A DNA stretch of 64,000 nt from Virgibacillus sp. MSJ-26 (GCF_018918075.1 NZ_JAHLPW010000005.1:62001-126000), one strand, 5' to 3'. Shown: positions 1 to 10,992, counted from the first letter of the stretch. The notes: generated by a model from the letters alone, not told the origin. Translations and numbers: made by a program.

Positions 1-469
1 TTCTTGGACGTGAACCAGTAGCGATAAGAACATTCTTAGGTACAATCATGGTGTTTTCTTCCCCTGATTCGTACTCAATGGAGATAGTTCCTGCTACAGG
101 AGAAAAGATGCTAGGCCCTAAAATTCGACCATACCCATTAAATACATCTATCTTACCTTTTTTCATTAAGCCTTGTACACCTTGATGCAGGGTTCTTATG
201 ATACTATCTTTCCTCTCTTGGACCTTTCCAAAATTTAATGACACCTCTGAAGTATCAATTCCATACTGAGCAGCTTCTTTCGTCTGCTTATAAACTTCGG
301 CACTTCTGAGCAAGGCCTTTGAAGGAATACATCCCCGATGCAGGCATGTTCCTCCTAATTTTGATTTCTCTACGATAGCAACCTGTAATCCGAGCTGTGC
401 TGCGCGAATAGCGGCTACATAACCACCTGTTCCTCCACCAAGGATGACTAAGTCGTAATCTTTACTCAC
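1..469 (-). CDS. lpd: Dihydrolipoamide dehydrogenase (E3), N-terminal part, cut by window edge
   Basis: This is the N-terminal part (about 156 residues) of a flavin disulfide reductase, the E3 of the branched-chain 2-oxoacid dehydrogenase complex, which reoxidises lipoyl groups with NAD. The FAD-binding motif [15 protein letters not shown] lies at the N terminus, and the redox-active disulfide region [13 protein letters not shown] follows at about residue 40, both diagnostic of the family. Translation starts at a GTG (467-469). This overlaps the stop of the upstream butyrate kinase gene by 8 bases (GTGAGTAA), which suggests translational coupling. The remaining bkd genes for E1 and E2 presumably lie beyond the left edge. 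Confidence 0.95.
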   Translation of the reverse strand, partial: MSKDYDLVILGGGTGGYVAAIRAAQLGLQVAIVEKSKLGGTCLHRGCIPSKALLRSAEVYKQTKEAAQYGIDTSEVSLNFGKVQERKDSIIRTLHQGVQGLMKKGKIDVFNGYGRILGPSIFSPVAGTISIEYESGEENTMIVPKNVLIATGSRPR

Positions 470-1559
470 TTGCTTCACTCCTTTTAGAGTATATTTTTGG
501 TTCTTCTATTTGTTGTAAGACTCTTAAAGTTCCTTCAGTTAGCGCTTGGAGTTCATCTTCACCAGGATATACCAGAACATCGGCAATCCAATTGATACGG
601 GTTGATATCATTTCGACAAAAGTTTTCCCATAGGCTAAGCCACCAGTTAACACGATAGCATCAATTTCCCCTTGACAAACTGTACTCAAGGCACCAACTT
701 CTTTGGCTATTTGATAAGCCATGGCGTCATAAACCTCTTTTGCCTTTTCATCACCCTGTGCAATTCTTTGTTCCACCTCAATAGCGTCATTTGTGTTAAG
801 ATAAGCCATTAAGCCACCTTGCCCTACAAGCTTTTTCATTACTTCATCTATATAATATTGACCTGAAAAGCAGAGTGAGACAAGATCCCCAACTGGAATG
901 GTTCCGGCACGTTCTGGTGAAAAGGGACCGTCACCATGTAGGCCATTATTAACATCTACCACTTTTCCGTGATGATGCATACCTACAGTTATCCCACCAC
1001 CCATATGTACAACAACCAGATTGATATCTTCGTATAACTTGTCTAACTCTCTAGCGGCTCTTCTTGCTACGGCTTTTTGATTTAAAGCATGAAAAATACT
1101 TTTCCTAGGAATTTCAGGTACACCAGAATAGCGGGCAATGTCATGCATCTCATCAACTACAACTGGGTCAACGATATAGGCTGGTATATTAAGATTAAAA
1201 GCAATTTCGTAAGCAATAATCCCCCCAAGATTGGAGGCATGATTCCCGTTGTAACCTAATTTAAGATCTTCTAGCATAGGTTCATTAACAACGTAAGTAC
1301 CACCTTCTATTGCTCGAACCAAGCCTCCTCTGGCACACACAGCGTCTAACTTTGAAATACTGATTCCTTCATAGTCTAAATGATCGAGAATCACTTTTTT
1401 CCTGAAATCATATTGATCAATTATCCTGTAATACTCCGTTAATTTCGTTTTATGATGGCGGATTGTTTTTTCGAAAATACATACTTCATTATTAAAAACA
1501 CCAATTTTAGTAGATGTTGATCCAGGATTAATAACTAAAATTCTAAAGGTCTTTTGCAC
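462..1559 (-). CDS. buk: Butyrate kinase
   Basis: Butyrate (branched-chain fatty acid) kinase makes ATP and the free acid from the acyl phosphate produced by Ptb. It belongs to the ASKHA acetate kinase family. The N-terminal phosphate-binding motif [12 protein letters not shown] and the [19 protein letters not shown] segment (about residue 185) are seen, and the 365 residues are normal for Buk. The start is GTG, preceded by a GGAGG ribosome binding site. It lies in one operon with ptb, bcd and lpd, so it is likely induced by BkdR and sigma-54 when branched-chain amino acids are degraded. Confidence 0.96.
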   Translation of the reverse strand: MQKTFRILVINPGSTSTKIGVFNNEVCIFEKTIRHHKTKLTEYYRIIDQYDFRKKVILDHLDYEGISISKLDAVCARGGLVRAIEGGTYVVNEPMLEDLKLGYNGNHASNLGGIIAYEIAFNLNIPAYIVDPVVVDEMHDIARYSGVPEIPRKSIFHALNQKAVARRAARELDKLYEDINLVVVHMGGGITVGMHHHGKVVDVNNGLHGDGPFSPERAGTIPVGDLVSLCFSGQYYIDEVMKKLVGQGGLMAYLNTNDAIEVEQRIAQGDEKAKEVYDAMAYQIAKEVGALSTVCQGEIDAIVLTGGLAYGKTFVEMISTRINWIADVLVYPGEDELQALTEGTLRVLQQIEEPKIYSKRSEASE

Positions 1560-1580
1560 GACCCAACCTCCATAGGAAGC

Positions 1581-2678
1581 CTATCTGCGGCTTAAGATAT
1601 GATGTTCATTAAGTAAGAATTGGTTTCTAGATTCTTTCATTGACCTTATACGCTCTTCCGCCATTCGATCTGCAGCTATTGCAGTCGGTATATTTTCTTT
1701 CCTAGATATTTCAAAAACATTTAATAAAATATCGTAAATTTCTTCTACTTTTTTCATGGCACGGTCTTGATTGTAGCCGACAAGTTCATCAGCAACATTG
1801 ATGACACCACCTGAGTTAATAACATAATCAGGAGCATAGACAATCCCTTTTTCGTGGATAATGTCACCATGTTTGGCAGTTTTTAATTGATTATTTGCAG
1901 AGCCCGCTATGACTTTTGCTTTTAAAACTGAAAGAGTTTCATCATTTAATGTAGCTCCTAATGCACATGGTGAGTAAATATCACAGTCTACAGAGTATAT
2001 GTCATCTGGATCGACTGCCCTGGCACCAAATGCTTCAACAGCACGATTAACCGCCTCTTTATTAATATCGGTTACGATTAATTTAGCGCCTTCTTTATGC
2101 AAATGACTGCAAAGTGTAAAAGCAACATTTCCGACTCCTTGTACAGCAATCGTTTTACCTTCTAGTGAATCATCACCAAACGCTTCTTTGGCAGATGCTT
2201 TAATTCCTTTATAGATACCATAAGCTGTAACAGGAGAAGGGTCTCCACCTGACGAACCATCTGCTGCTGATATTCCGGTAACAAAATCGGTTTCCATATG
2301 AATTAGATCCATATCTTCTACTTTGGTTCCCACATCCTCAGCGGTGATATAACGACCATTCAAACTTTGAACGTATCGACCGAAAGCTCTAAACAATTCT
2401 GGGTTTTTATCCTTTTTTGGATCCCCCATTATGACTGCTTTACCACCGCCGAGATTGAGTCCAGCAGCAGCGTTTTTATAAGTCATTCCTCTTGCTAATC
2501 TTAATGCATCTTCAATTGCTTCACTTTCCGAATTATAAGTCCACATTCTAAGACCACCTAGAGCCGGGCCAAGTGTTGTATCATGAATAGCGATAAAAGC
2601 CTTTAATCCAGAGTTTTTATCCTGACAAACCACTAGTTGTTCATAATCATACTCTTCCATATAAGTTAATATTTCCAT
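1581..2678 (-). CDS. bcd: Leucine (branched-chain amino acid) dehydrogenase
   Basis: The enzyme deaminates leucine, valine and isoleucine oxidatively to 2-oxo acids with NAD, feeding the branched-chain dehydrogenase complex. It belongs to the Glu/Leu/Phe/Val dehydrogenase family. The sequence has the glycine-rich catalytic region around GGLRMW and [13 protein letters not shown] (catalytic Lys at about residue 80) and the Rossmann motif VQGVGNVA at about residue 180. The 365 residues match the family. An AGGAGG ribosome binding site precedes the ATG. It lies between ptb and buk in the bkd operon. Confidence 0.97.
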   Translation of the reverse strand: MEILTYMEEYDYEQLVVCQDKNSGLKAFIAIHDTTLGPALGGLRMWTYNSESEAIEDALRLARGMTYKNAAAGLNLGGGKAVIMGDPKKDKNPELFRAFGRYVQSLNGRYITAEDVGTKVEDMDLIHMETDFVTGISAADGSSGGDPSPVTAYGIYKGIKASAKEAFGDDSLEGKTIAVQGVGNVAFTLCSHLHKEGAKLIVTDINKEAVNRAVEAFGARAVDPDDIYSVDCDIYSPCALGATLNDETLSVLKAKVIAGSANNQLKTAKHGDIIHEKGIVYAPDYVINSGGVINVADELVGYNQDRAMKKVEEIYDILLNVFEISRKENIPTAIAADRMAEERIRSMKESRNQFLLNEHHILSRR

Positions 2679-2704
2679 TTTAAATCTCCTCCTAATATAA
2701 TTAA

Positions 2705-3601
2705 TTATTTAGACGCGGTTAAAGCTAACAATAGAGAATACATTTTACTATCACTTGAATCAGAACGTGATGTTAATACAATAGGTACTTTAGCACCGCT
2801 GATAATTGATGCAACTCTAGCATTTGCAAAATAAACAAATGATTTATAAAGAGCATTACCAACTTCCAAGGTCGGGACTAATAAAATATCAGCTTTACCT
2901 GCCACATTTGAGTTGAGGCCTTTATGCCGAGCTGCTAATTTAGAAACCGCAGTATCAAAAGCAAGCGGGCCTTCAACCTCGCACCCTTTAATTTGATTGC
3001 GCGTTGCCATTTGCGTCAAAAGTGCCGCATCTATTGTGGATGGGATTGCTTCATTTACGACTTCTACCGGTGCCAAAGCAGCCACTTTTGGATACTTGAT
3101 ATTTAATTGATGTGCAACTTGAACAGCATTTTGAATAATATCTGATTTTTGCTTTAAATCTGGTTCTATATTCATCGCCGCATCCGTCAATAAAATAAGT
3201 CGATCCTGAGTAGGAATTTCAAACACAGCGACGTGAGAAAGAGCTGTAGAAGTCCTTAAACCATATTCCTTATTCAAAACGGACTGTAATAAAGTTTTGG
3301 TTGGAATATTACCTTTCATTAAGATGTGTGCTCGACCATCTCTAATTGACTTAACCGCTTCCATTCCTGCTTGTGAGCTTACTGTATCTACTATTTCAAT
3401 CAGCGGGTTGTCCAAATCGAGCCCGGCTACTTCGGCAAAGGTGATAAGATTTTTGTGATCATCAAATAAGATGAAAGAACAATAATTTTTTTCAATAGCC
3501 TCTTTAACAGCTAATAACACCTGCTTATCAGCTGCATTAGCTATAGCAACTATAGATTTATTGATATTAACATTCTGAATAAGCGAAAGTATTTTATTCA
3601 T
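2705..3601 (-). CDS. ptb: Phosphate butyryltransferase
   Basis: The enzyme converts butyryl-CoA or branched acyl-CoA and phosphate to acyl phosphate and CoA. It is the first gene of the bkd operon. The protein aligns throughout with the phosphate acetyl/butyryltransferase family; motifs such as [10 protein letters not shown] and the [14 protein letters not shown] segment are seen. I choose the ATG at 3601 (298 residues, MNKILSL) because AGGAAGG lies in front of it. An upstream TTG at 3622 would add only seven residues that overlap this site. The sigma-54 promoter at 3631-3648 lies immediately upstream. Confidence 0.95.
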   Translation of the reverse strand: MNKILSLIQNVNINKSIVAIANAADKQVLLAVKEAIEKNYCSFILFDDHKNLITFAEVAGLDLDNPLIEIVDTVSSQAGMEAVKSIRDGRAHILMKGNIPTKTLLQSVLNKEYGLRTSTALSHVAVFEIPTQDRLILLTDAAMNIEPDLKQKSDIIQNAVQVAHQLNIKYPKVAALAPVEVVNEAIPSTIDAALLTQMATRNQIKGCEVEGPLAFDTAVSKLAARHKGLNSNVAGKADILLVPTLEVGNALYKSFVYFANARVASIISGAKVPIVLTSRSDSSDSKMYSLLLALTASK

Positions 3602-3630
3602 ATGATGCCATTCCTTCCTCAACTAATAGT

Positions 3631-3648
3631 ATGCAAATACCATGCCAA
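3631..3648 (-). promoter_or_regulatory. Sigma-54 (SigL) -24/-12 promoter of the bkd operon
   Basis: The minus strand reads TTGGCATGGTATTTGCAT, which matches the sigma-54 consensus (TGGCAC-N5-TTGC) with GG and GC at the required spacing. It lies 30 bases before the ptb start codon. The adjacent gene bkdR encodes a sigma-54 activator, so the assignment is consistent. Confidence 0.92.
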
Positions 3649-3658
3649 CTCGAATTAC

Positions 3659-3672
3659 TTGAAAGCGCTTTA
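3659..3672. promoter_or_regulatory. Possible catabolite-responsive element (cre)
   Basis: TTGAAAGCGCTTTA contains the AAGCG core and is nearly palindromic, but two positions of the CcpA consensus are not met. It sits just upstream of the -24 element, where CcpA could interfere with BkdR-dependent activation. This is an inference from sequence only. Confidence 0.35.
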
Positions 3673-3702
3673 GTGGTAAGTGGATATAGTATGAAGTAAT
3701 GT

Positions 3703-3726
3703 GCATGCTTGCAATAAATTGCATGC
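3703..3726. repeat. Inverted repeat between bkdR and ptb, possible BkdR upstream site
   Basis: Two GCATGC copies flank a short AT-rich centre containing TTGCAATAAATT. The repeat lies about 55 to 80 bases upstream of the sigma-54 promoter and just after the bkdR stop codon. It could be an enhancer-type site for BkdR. A terminator is less likely because no run of T follows. Confidence 0.35.
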
Positions 3727-3730
3727 CTTT

Positions 3731-5776
3731 TTATTCAAGTTCAAATTTTTCCATCTTATAATATAGACTGCGGATTGATATGCCTAAGGTTTTAGCAGTC
3801 TTGGTTTTATTGCAGTCATTTTCTCTATACGCAATTTTAATATACTCCTTCTCATACCGTTCCATAGCTTTTTGAAGGGGGTGACTCGTATTAATATCTT
3901 CGAGAGACATAGGTAATACTTTATTGGTTTGTGTCATCGCTGGCAAGTGAATTTGTTCAATAACTTCTTCATTCATATCCATATAGATCATTGCCCGTCC
4001 AATCACGTTTTCTAATTCCCTGACATTTCCTGGCCAATGGTAGTTATTTAAGATACTTAATGCATCTTCAGATATTGATTTCACGTTTCTTCCATAATCT
4101 TGATTTATTTTTTGTATAATACGTTGAACTAATATGGGGAGATCTGCCAATCTTTCTTTAAGTGGTGGAATGGTAATTGGTAATCTGCTTAAACGGTAAT
4201 ATAAATCTTCTCTAAAAGTTTTGGTCATGATTGCTTTTTCCAAATTTACATTTGTTGCAGCAATTACACGCACATCAAGAGGAATCGGTGTCGTCCCGCC
4301 TACTCGTACAATTTCATTTTCTTGTAGAACACGCAAGAGTTTAGCCTGCATATTAAGCGAAAGTTCACCAATCTCATCAAGAAAAATACTCCCCATATTC
4401 GCTTCTTCAAAATACCCTTTTTTACCTCCACGTTTCGCTCCTGAAAAAGCACCTTCTTCATAGCCAAACAGTTCACTTTCGAGTATACTTTCCGCTATTG
4501 CCGCGCAGTTAACTCGGATGAATTTATTATGTTTTCGTTCACTTTCGTTATGTATAGCATGAGCAAATAGTTCTTTACCTGTACCAGATTGCCCGCGCAG
4601 TAACACAGTTGCTGGCGTTTTAGCCCCAACTTTTGCCTGTTCAAGAGCTATTGTCATTTCTGTCGAGCTAGCGACAATATCATCGAATGTATATTTCGCC
4701 TCAAGATTACGGATAATCTGGCGTGCCCTCTTTAATTCAGTAGTTAATGCTTTTATTTCAGATACATCATGTATGACCCCAACACTTCCCTTAATTTGTC
4801 CCTCAACAATGACTGGAGCCACATTCACAAGAACATCTTTTTTACCTGGTCCTACCTTCATTCTTGCACTACGAACTGGACGCCGAGTCTGCAATACTTT
4901 CATATGCATACTCTCGCCCTCAGATATATCCGCCGTAGCTGGCTTACCCACTACATCACTCTCTTGAAGGCCAGTAATTCTTGTATATGCAGGGTTAATC
5001 ATCATACCGATTCCATTTTCATCTACTACACTAATGGCTTCGTCTGAAGAATGAATAATAGCTTCAAGTAATGTTTTTATTTCGACAAGGTCGGTGTTTT
5101 CTTCAGCCAGGTTGACGACTTCAGTAATGTCTTTAAACACGGCCAAGGCACCCTTTAAATGATTTTCCTCATTGATTATCGGGATCCTTGTTGCAACAAC
5201 TTTTTTACCATTTTCAAGCAATAATTTTTGATTTACTTCCTTCCGTCTAGATTTTAAGACATGGGGTAGCCTAGTATTGTTAACAATTTCTCCGATGTAT
5301 TTTCCTTTAACCTTTTCTTTATCAACACCCAGAATTTTATTTGCACTCGGGTTAATGAAGTCAATAATCCCTTCTGTATTAATAACTATCATTCCGTCAC
5401 GAATGTTTTGTAAAATTAACTCTTGATTAATTGCCTGCGTCCTCAATTCATCAAGTAATATTTCTTTTTCTTCAAAGAGTTCCGATATTATATAAGCAAC
5501 TGTACCTGGAATAACAACAACATCATGTTCAGCCTCAAATAATTCTTTTAGAACTTCTTCATTTCCCGTTGCTTCAATAATTATATCTATTTTTTCATTC
5601 AGCCATTTTTTCCAATCGGTTCCAACTTGAACATCCAAGTCTTTAGCAATCAATAAACCCTTTGCAGCGGGATTCTTATCAACAATACCGACAACTTCCA
5701 TTTGTTCTGTTTCGTGTAATATTTTTAAAAGTGCGCTTCCACCTGCACCAGCACCTACAATAAGGATACGTTTCAT
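3731..5776 (-). CDS. bkdR: Sigma-54-dependent transcriptional activator BkdR
   Basis: This is the activator of the bkd operon. Four parts can be read: an N-terminal Rossmann-like nucleotide-binding stretch ([14 protein letters not shown], residues 1 to about 100), two PAS domains (about 120-230 and 245-350), an AAA+ sigma-54 interaction domain with Walker [15 protein letters not shown] and the GAFSGA loop that contacts sigma-54, and a C-terminal Fis-type helix-turn-helix ([16 protein letters not shown]). The 681 residues are in the usual range. The gene stands upstream of the operon it controls, with the promoter between them. Confidence 0.94.
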   Translation of the reverse strand: MKRILIVGAGAGGSALLKILHETEQMEVVGIVDKNPAAKGLLIAKDLDVQVGTDWKKWLNEKIDIIIEATGNEEVLKELFEAEHDVVVIPGTVAYIISELFEEKEILLDELRTQAINQELILQNIRDGMIVINTEGIIDFINPSANKILGVDKEKVKGKYIGEIVNNTRLPHVLKSRRKEVNQKLLLENGKKVVATRIPIINEENHLKGALAVFKDITEVVNLAEENTDLVEIKTLLEAIIHSSDEAISVVDENGIGMMINPAYTRITGLQESDVVGKPATADISEGESMHMKVLQTRRPVRSARMKVGPGKKDVLVNVAPVIVEGQIKGSVGVIHDVSEIKALTTELKRARQIIRNLEAKYTFDDIVASSTEMTIALEQAKVGAKTPATVLLRGQSGTGKELFAHAIHNESERKHNKFIRVNCAAIAESILESELFGYEEGAFSGAKRGGKKGYFEEANMGSIFLDEIGELSLNMQAKLLRVLQENEIVRVGGTTPIPLDVRVIAATNVNLEKAIMTKTFREDLYYRLSRLPITIPPLKERLADLPILVQRIIQKINQDYGRNVKSISEDALSILNNYHWPGNVRELENVIGRAMIYMDMNEEVIEQIHLPAMTQTNKVLPMSLEDINTSHPLQKAMERYEKEYIKIAYRENDCNKTKTAKTLGISIRSLYYKMEKFELE

Positions 5777-5943
5777 GTTTTCCCACCTTGCATTTTAATG
5801 CATGTATTTATTTTATATCACTGTGCAACTTATTTCAAATCTCTTTTCATATTATGTTCTTAACTTCTCTGTTATAATATTAGAGAAGATATTTTATAAT
5901 TAAAATACATATTAGACAAGCCTTTAAAGGAGAACAAGACTAA

Positions 5944-6192
5944 ATGGTTAGAATAATTGCTGTTTCGTTACTTTTAATACCAGGGGTTATTTCTGCGATT
6001 GGAATAAAACTAATGAGGGATACATTATTTGATGATTTTCATCCTTTGTTTTATCATGTAGGCATTCAATTCGGAGTGGGACTTATACTATTTATTGTCG
6101 GAATTGCTTTCATTACTGGATTTATTGTTCATAGAGATCGGAAGAACAACCTTATAGAGAGAAATAAACGCTTAAAAAATAAGGATCACTGA
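5944..6192 (+). CDS. yqzF: YqzF family (DUF2627) small membrane protein
   Basis: This is an 82-residue protein with two predicted membrane segments (residues about 3-20 and 38-62) and a basic C-terminal tail. It resembles the DUF2627 family found at this same place between bkdR and spo0A in other Bacillaceae. No function is known. An AAAGGAGAA ribosome binding site lies 11 bases before the ATG. The terminator stem begins inside the final codons. Confidence 0.85.
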   Translation: MVRIIAVSLLLIPGVISAIGIKLMRDTLFDDFHPLFYHVGIQFGVGLILFIVGIAFITGFIVHRDRKNNLIERNKRLKNKDH

Positions 6193-6219
6193 CACCGTTT
6201 GTCAGTAATCCTTATTTTT
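6175..6219. terminator. Bidirectional terminator between yqzF and spo0A
   Basis: A strong hairpin (AAGGAT-ACTGACA with TGTCAGT-ATCCTT) is flanked by A and T runs on both sides, so it can end transcription of the converging genes yqzF and spo0A. Confidence 0.9.
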
Positions 6220-7003
6220 AACTAGCACGATGTTCTAATCTCAAACGATCGGCGACCATGGCGATGAATTCACTGTTGGTTGGTTTTGCTTTTGATACAC
6301 TGACAGTATGTCCGAACAATGCAGATATCGAGTCAATATTACCTCTGCTCCAAGCAACCTCTATCGCATGGCGAATAGCTCTTTCCACTCTTGAGGATGT
6401 TGTCTTGAATTTTTTTGCAATATCCGGATAAAGAATTTTAGTAATTGACCCTAATAATTCTATATCATGGTATACCATTGTTATTGCTTCCCGTAAGTAC
6501 ATATAACCTTTAATATGGGCAGGAACACCAATTTCATGAATAATATTTGTGATACTGGCTTCTAAATCCTTCTTTTTACGTTCTTTTCGATTCCCTTCTG
6601 ACGAAATGACTGGTTGAGGTAAAACAGCACTGTCCTCAGCTTGTCTAATTTGGTTTGCTAAATGTTCCAAATCGAAGGGCTTTAATATAAAGTAAGATGC
6701 ACCTAAATCAACGGCTTTTTTCATCACTTCTTCCTGACCAAAAGCTGTTAACATAATAACATTCGGAGGCTTCTTCATATTCATTTCACGAATTGATTGC
6801 AATACCGCCAAACCATCAACATGAGGCATAATAATATCGAGCACTAACACGTCCGGCTCTTTTTCCTCAATTAAATCTAAACAATCTCTTCCATTAAATG
6901 CTTTTCCTACCACATCAATGTCCGTTTGTTCATTAAAATACTCTTCCATCATATGAATGAGTTCTTTATTATCATCCACTAAACATACTGAAATATTCTC
7001 CAC
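6218..7003 (-). CDS. spo0A: Stage 0 sporulation response regulator Spo0A
   Basis: This is the master regulator of entry into sporulation. The receiver domain (residues 1-125) has the acidic pocket D10-D11, the phosphoacceptor D56 in [10 protein letters not shown] and a conserved Lys at about 108. The C-terminal DNA-binding domain (about 150-261) contains the invariant segments of the family, such as [16 protein letters not shown]. The start is GTG at 7003, eight bases after GGGAGGA. Longer reading to 7033 has no better site. The 261 residues compare with 267 in B. subtilis. Confidence 0.98.
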   Translation of the reverse strand: MENISVCLVDDNKELIHMMEEYFNEQTDIDVVGKAFNGRDCLDLIEEKEPDVLVLDIIMPHVDGLAVLQSIREMNMKKPPNVIMLTAFGQEEVMKKAVDLGASYFILKPFDLEHLANQIRQAEDSAVLPQPVISSEGNRKERKKKDLEASITNIIHEIGVPAHIKGYMYLREAITMVYHDIELLGSITKILYPDIAKKFKTTSSRVERAIRHAIEVAWSRGNIDSISALFGHTVSVSKAKPTNSEFIAMVADRLRLEHRAS

Positions 7004-7040
7004 TATTATTCCTCCCTTTAAACACGTGTCCATACTATGT

Positions 7041-7067
7041 ATTCGACAGAACCTTAAAATATCCTTT
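7041..7067 (-). promoter_or_regulatory. Sigma-H promoter (Ps) of spo0A with overlapping 0A box
   Basis: The minus strand has AAAGGATAT, an 11-base spacer and GTCGAAT, which fits the sigma-H consensus (RNAGGAWWW / RNNGAAT) fully. The -10 region is part of a Spo0A box TGTCGAA (7042-7048). The site lies about 40 bases before the spo0A GTG, as in B. subtilis. Confidence 0.85.
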
Positions 7068-7172
7068 TATTATTTGAAAAAAGATTGGTTTTTCTCATTT
7101 TTTCTCAATAATGCTTTTAATATCGTTGTTTTTCGATAGCATGCACCAAAGAGCGACAAAAATCATTGTGTT

Positions 7173-7179
7173 TGTCGAA
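7173..7179 (+). promoter_or_regulatory. Second Spo0A box upstream of spo0A
   Basis: A perfect TGTCGAA heptamer lies about 105 bases upstream of the sigma-H -35 element of spo0A. It may take part in autoregulation; a chance match of seven bases cannot be excluded. Confidence 0.5.
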
Positions 7180-7204
7180 TAATATTTAAAAGAAATTAAA
7201 AGAA

Positions 7205-7260
7205 AAAAATGAGAAAGAACTTGTAGGAAACGCGACTATCTATTCCTACAAGTTCTTTCT
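7205..7260 (-). terminator. Terminator of spoIVB
   Basis: An 18-base stem (AGAAAGAACTTGTAGGAA with its complement) follows directly after the spoIVB stop codon and is followed by a run of T on the minus strand. Confidence 0.9.
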
Positions 7261-8540
7261 TAACTAGCTATTTCTTCTTTAAAGATGTCAAGACCAGCCT
7301 CTTGCATCATCCATTCGATATGAACTCCATAACCTGAAGTGGGATCGTTAACAAAAACATGCGTTACAGCTCCAATTACTTTATCATCTTGAATGATTGG
7401 ACTGCCACTCATTCCTTGAACAATACCACCAGTTGCTTCTAATAATTTAGGATCCGTTATTTGAATAACCATTCCTTTTGTAGCCGGAGATTTTTGAGGA
7501 GTACTGCTAACAACTTTCACATCAAATTCTTCAACTTCCTCGTCATTAATCACTGTTAATATTTTGGCAGGCCCTTCTTTAACCTCGTGTGATAATGCTA
7601 TTGACATCGGTTTATCATATTTATTATTTTTTATATTTTTTTCTAACTCTCCAAACACTCCAAATGGGCTGTTCTTCGTAATCGAACCAAGTTTATTTTC
7701 TTTGGTGGAAAACTTCGCTTGTTTCTCTCCAGGAGTCCCATTATTTCCCCTTTCGATTGAAGTAACGGAGGAACCTACAATTGTACCTTCATGAATTTCT
7801 ATAGGTTTCTTTGTATCCATATCAGAAATGACATGACCTAACGCCCCGTATTTCTTTGTCTCTGGATCAAAAAATGTCATTGTTCCTATTCCTGCTGCGG
7901 AATCTCTAATATATAATCCAATCTTAAATTCATCGACTTTTTTATCTTTTGTCGGGTTTAATGAGGTATTTATTTCTTTTTTACCTCTTTTAAGAGTAAC
8001 ATCCAAGGTATTTCCTTTCTCACCTGCTTTTTCAACATAGGGTTTTACTTCTTTCATATCATTAATGTTATTACCATTAATTTTAACAATAATATCACCT
8101 ACATTAATATCTGCCTCTTCGCCGGGTGAAACAGTTCCGTCTTTAGTATTCACGAGATGATGCCCAACGACAAGAACTCCTAGTGTATGCAGTTGGATAC
8201 CTACAGATTGTCCTCCTGGGATAACTTTTTTGTCCTCTAGAACAGACAAATCGACTTTCTTAATTGGAATCCCAGCGTATTTATACGTGAGTTCAGATTG
8301 ACCTGTATCTTTTGGAAAAAACGTTGAAGAATCTATAGCTTGGACACTTTCATTTCCATCAACATTTATCGACGTGCCCATTGTTGGAACTTCAATAGGG
8401 GATTCATTATTTAAAGTTACTATCTGATTAGGGATGGAGACGTAACTTTGCATAGAGGGTATAAAAGGAACTAAGAACAAAGCGATTAGTAATGCGGTCC
8501 CGATCCAAAAACGGGTACTTTTTATTTTTTTCACCAACAT
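7260..8540 (-). CDS. spoIVB: Stage IV sporulation serine peptidase SpoIVB
   Basis: SpoIVB is a secreted S55 family protease made in the forespore. It crosses the inner forespore membrane and cuts SpoIVFA, thereby starting pro-sigma-K processing. Seen here are an N-terminal membrane anchor (residues about 10-30), a PDZ domain with the [17 protein letters not shown] region (about 110-200), the catalytic His in GALGHVISD and the catalytic Ser in the GMSGSPI motif near residue 380. The 426 residues match. The gene is next to spo0A, as in relatives. Confidence 0.97.
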   Translation of the reverse strand: MLVKKIKSTRFWIGTALLIALFLVPFIPSMQSYVSIPNQIVTLNNESPIEVPTMGTSINVDGNESVQAIDSSTFFPKDTGQSELTYKYAGIPIKKVDLSVLEDKKVIPGGQSVGIQLHTLGVLVVGHHLVNTKDGTVSPGEEADINVGDIIVKINGNNINDMKEVKPYVEKAGEKGNTLDVTLKRGKKEINTSLNPTKDKKVDEFKIGLYIRDSAAGIGTMTFFDPETKKYGALGHVISDMDTKKPIEIHEGTIVGSSVTSIERGNNGTPGEKQAKFSTKENKLGSITKNSPFGVFGELEKNIKNNKYDKPMSIALSHEVKEGPAKILTVINDEEVEEFDVKVVSSTPQKSPATKGMVIQITDPKLLEATGGIVQGMSGSPIIQDDKVIGAVTHVFVNDPTSGYGVHIEWMMQEAGLDIFKEEIAS

Positions 8541-8709
8541 TCACTCTCCTCGTTCCTCACCCATACCATTTTTATTGTCTGTACCTATAATTTGACCTTT
8601 AAACTGTTTTTTTAAACGGTGAAAGATAAGTTAAAGTTGTATAACAATTCCTGAAAAACCAGAGTATAAAAAAGAAAAAGCTGAAAACGATAGTTATATA
8701 AAGAGTTTC

Positions 8710-10443
8710 TTAATTTATTTCTTGTTTTTTATAGTTCTCTGCTAAATGTAGCATTTCACTGGCATGCTCCTTTGCTGTTTCCGTTAATTTTGTGCCAGTA
8801 ATCATTCGACTTAATTCCTCTACTTGTTCATTGGGCTTAAGTTCAAATAAGTTGGTCGATGTTCGATTTTTATTTTCCCCTTTTTCGATAAGTGTATGCG
8901 TATCTGCCATAGATGCTACTTGAGGTAAATGAGTAATACAAAGCACTTGGGAATCACGTGATATCTGATATATCTTTTCGGCAATAGCTTGAGCAACTCT
9001 ACCACTAACACCTGTATCAACTTCATCAAAAATAACACTAGTGATGCCTTGATGGTTTGAAAAAATCTTTTTGAGTACAAGCATAATACGAGATAGCTCT
9101 CCTCCTGAAGCAACTTTATCAAGTTCTTTTAAAGGCTCACCTGCATTTGTTGATATCATAAATCTAATCTGGTCAATCCCATTTTTATAAAATTTTACAG
9201 GATGATTTTCAAAATAGGTGAGTGCATTTTCATCAATTTCTGGGATAAAAGCAATTGAAAAAGATGCTTTTTCTAAATATAAACTGGCAAGTTCATCATG
9301 TACCTCATTAATTAAGGAGTTGGCAGCCCGTCTCCTTAAGTCATGCAGATGTTTCGCCTCTAAAAAAGTATCTTTCTTCATTTCAGATATTTGTTCAACT
9401 AATCGATTTAAATGAGAGTCTTTATTTTTAATTTCATCAATCTCTTCTTCAATCTTAGCCATATATTCAAGTACATCATTTACAGTAGCACCATATTTCT
9501 TTTTTAACCGATTAATTTCGTTAAGCCGTGATTCAATTTCATTTAAGCGCGCAGGATTATATTCTAATGTTTCACTAAAGTTTCGCAACGCAAACGATAG
9601 TTCTTCAATATTATAATAATAAGATGTTAGTTCTTCTGCTTTTTCCGAAAGAAAATCATTATAGTTTCGTCCATCTTGCAGGGATTGTTGGGCTATATTT
9701 AACCAATCAAGCCCTTTATTCTCACCATATAATGCATTATAGGCGTCCTGAACACTGGTAAAAATTCGTTCAAAGTTGGCTAAATGGCTTAGTTCTTCTT
9801 CAAGTATTTCATCTTCATTCGGATTGAGACTCGCCTCTTCAAGTTCTTGAAGTTGAAATTCCAACAAGTCCAATCGGTGGGCCATTTCCTGCTCGTTATT
9901 ACTAAGTTTTCTATATCGATTTTCTAAATTAACTAGCTCATTATACAGGTAAGTATAATCTTCTTTCGCTTTCATTATTTCATCTCGATTGTATAGATCC
10001 AATAAGTCAATATGATTTTCTGGGTGCATTAAAGATTGGGTCTCATGCTGACTATGAATATCAATTAATGTACTGCCAAACTCACGTAAAATGGCAAGAG
10101 TAACTAACTTTCCATTGACTCGACAAATGCTTTTTCCACCGGCTGTAATTGTCCGGTGTAAGACAATTTGCTCATCTTCAATGTCAATTCCGAATTGTTT
10201 GCTGACGTTGTAGATTGGGTGGTTTTTGGGATTTATTATAAACAACCCTTCAATTTCGGCTTTTTTTGTTCCATGACGTACAAACTCGACTGATCCACGT
10301 CCCCCTGCAAGTAATTGTACTGCATCGATGATTATTGATTTTCCCGCTCCAGTTTCACCTGTTAAAACGGTTAAGCCATCGTTAAATGTTACGGATATCT
10401 CGTCAATGATAGCAAAATCTTTTATGGATAATTCTGTTAACAT
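8710..10443 (-). CDS. recN: DNA repair protein RecN
   Basis: RecN is an SMC-like ATPase acting in recombinational double-strand break repair. Walker A GETGAGKS lies near residue 30, a long central coiled coil spans about 150-370, and the ABC signature SGGELSRIMLVLK and Walker B VIFDEVDTGVSG lie near residues 470-510. I prefer the start MLTEL at 10443, which has a GGGG-containing site seven bases upstream. A GTG at 10452 and an ATG at 10446 are alternatives. It follows argR at short distance. Confidence 0.97.
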   Translation of the reverse strand: MLTELSIKDFAIIDEISVTFNDGLTVLTGETGAGKSIIIDAVQLLAGGRGSVEFVRHGTKKAEIEGLFIINPKNHPIYNVSKQFGIDIEDEQIVLHRTITAGGKSICRVNGKLVTLAILREFGSTLIDIHSQHETQSLMHPENHIDLLDLYNRDEIMKAKEDYTYLYNELVNLENRYRKLSNNEQEMAHRLDLLEFQLQELEEASLNPNEDEILEEELSHLANFERIFTSVQDAYNALYGENKGLDWLNIAQQSLQDGRNYNDFLSEKAEELTSYYYNIEELSFALRNFSETLEYNPARLNEIESRLNEINRLKKKYGATVNDVLEYMAKIEEEIDEIKNKDSHLNRLVEQISEMKKDTFLEAKHLHDLRRRAANSLINEVHDELASLYLEKASFSIAFIPEIDENALTYFENHPVKFYKNGIDQIRFMISTNAGEPLKELDKVASGGELSRIMLVLKKIFSNHQGITSVIFDEVDTGVSGRVAQAIAEKIYQISRDSQVLCITHLPQVASMADTHTLIEKGENKNRTSTNLFELKPNEQVEELSRMITGTKLTETAKEHASEMLHLAENYKKQEIN

Positions 10444-10521
10444 CATATACACCCCATAGGTTCATTAGTTGCTTAAAAAGTAGCTTTTTTAAAGAAGCAG
10501 TGAGGGATATACCTAACTAAG

Positions 10522-10971
10522 TTAAAGCATACTTATAAAACGATTTTGTATTATTTTCGCATCTTGTTCTTTTCGACAAATAATTAAACATGTATCGTCT
10601 CCGCAAATCGTCCCCATAATCTCTTCCCAATCTAGATTATCAATCAGGGCTCCCACTGCATGAGCATTACCAGGTAACGTTTTCAATACAATAAAATGAC
10701 TAGTATAATCTATTTTCACAAAAGCATCACGAATAAGGCGCTTTAATTTATCATGTGGATTAAATCGTTGATCAGCTGGCAAACTGTACTTATATTGGTT
10801 ATTTTTTGTCGGAACTTTAACTAAATGGAGTTCTTTTATATCTCGGGAAATAGTAGCTTGCGTCACTGTAAATCCCTGTCTTTTCAACTCGTTAGCAAGT
10901 TCATCTTGAGTTTGGATTTCACTTTCTGTTATCAATTCTCTTATTTTTATATGCCTCTGTACTTTACTCAT
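10522..10971 (-). CDS. argR: Arginine repressor
   Basis: ArgR (AhrC) is the arginine-dependent hexameric repressor of arginine biosynthesis and activator of catabolism. The N-terminal winged helix (about 1-70) contains [19 protein letters not shown], and the C-terminal oligomerisation and arginine-binding domain has [14 protein letters not shown]. The 149 residues are exactly the family length. It lies in the tlyA-argR-recN order typical of the Bacillales. Confidence 0.97.
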   Translation of the reverse strand: MSKVQRHIKIRELITESEIQTQDELANELKRQGFTVTQATISRDIKELHLVKVPTKNNQYKYSLPADQRFNPHDKLKRLIRDAFVKIDYTSHFIVLKTLPGNAHAVGALIDNLDWEEIMGTICGDDTCLIICRKEQDAKIIQNRFISML

Positions 10972-10992
10972 ATCAAATCCCCTTAATACCAG

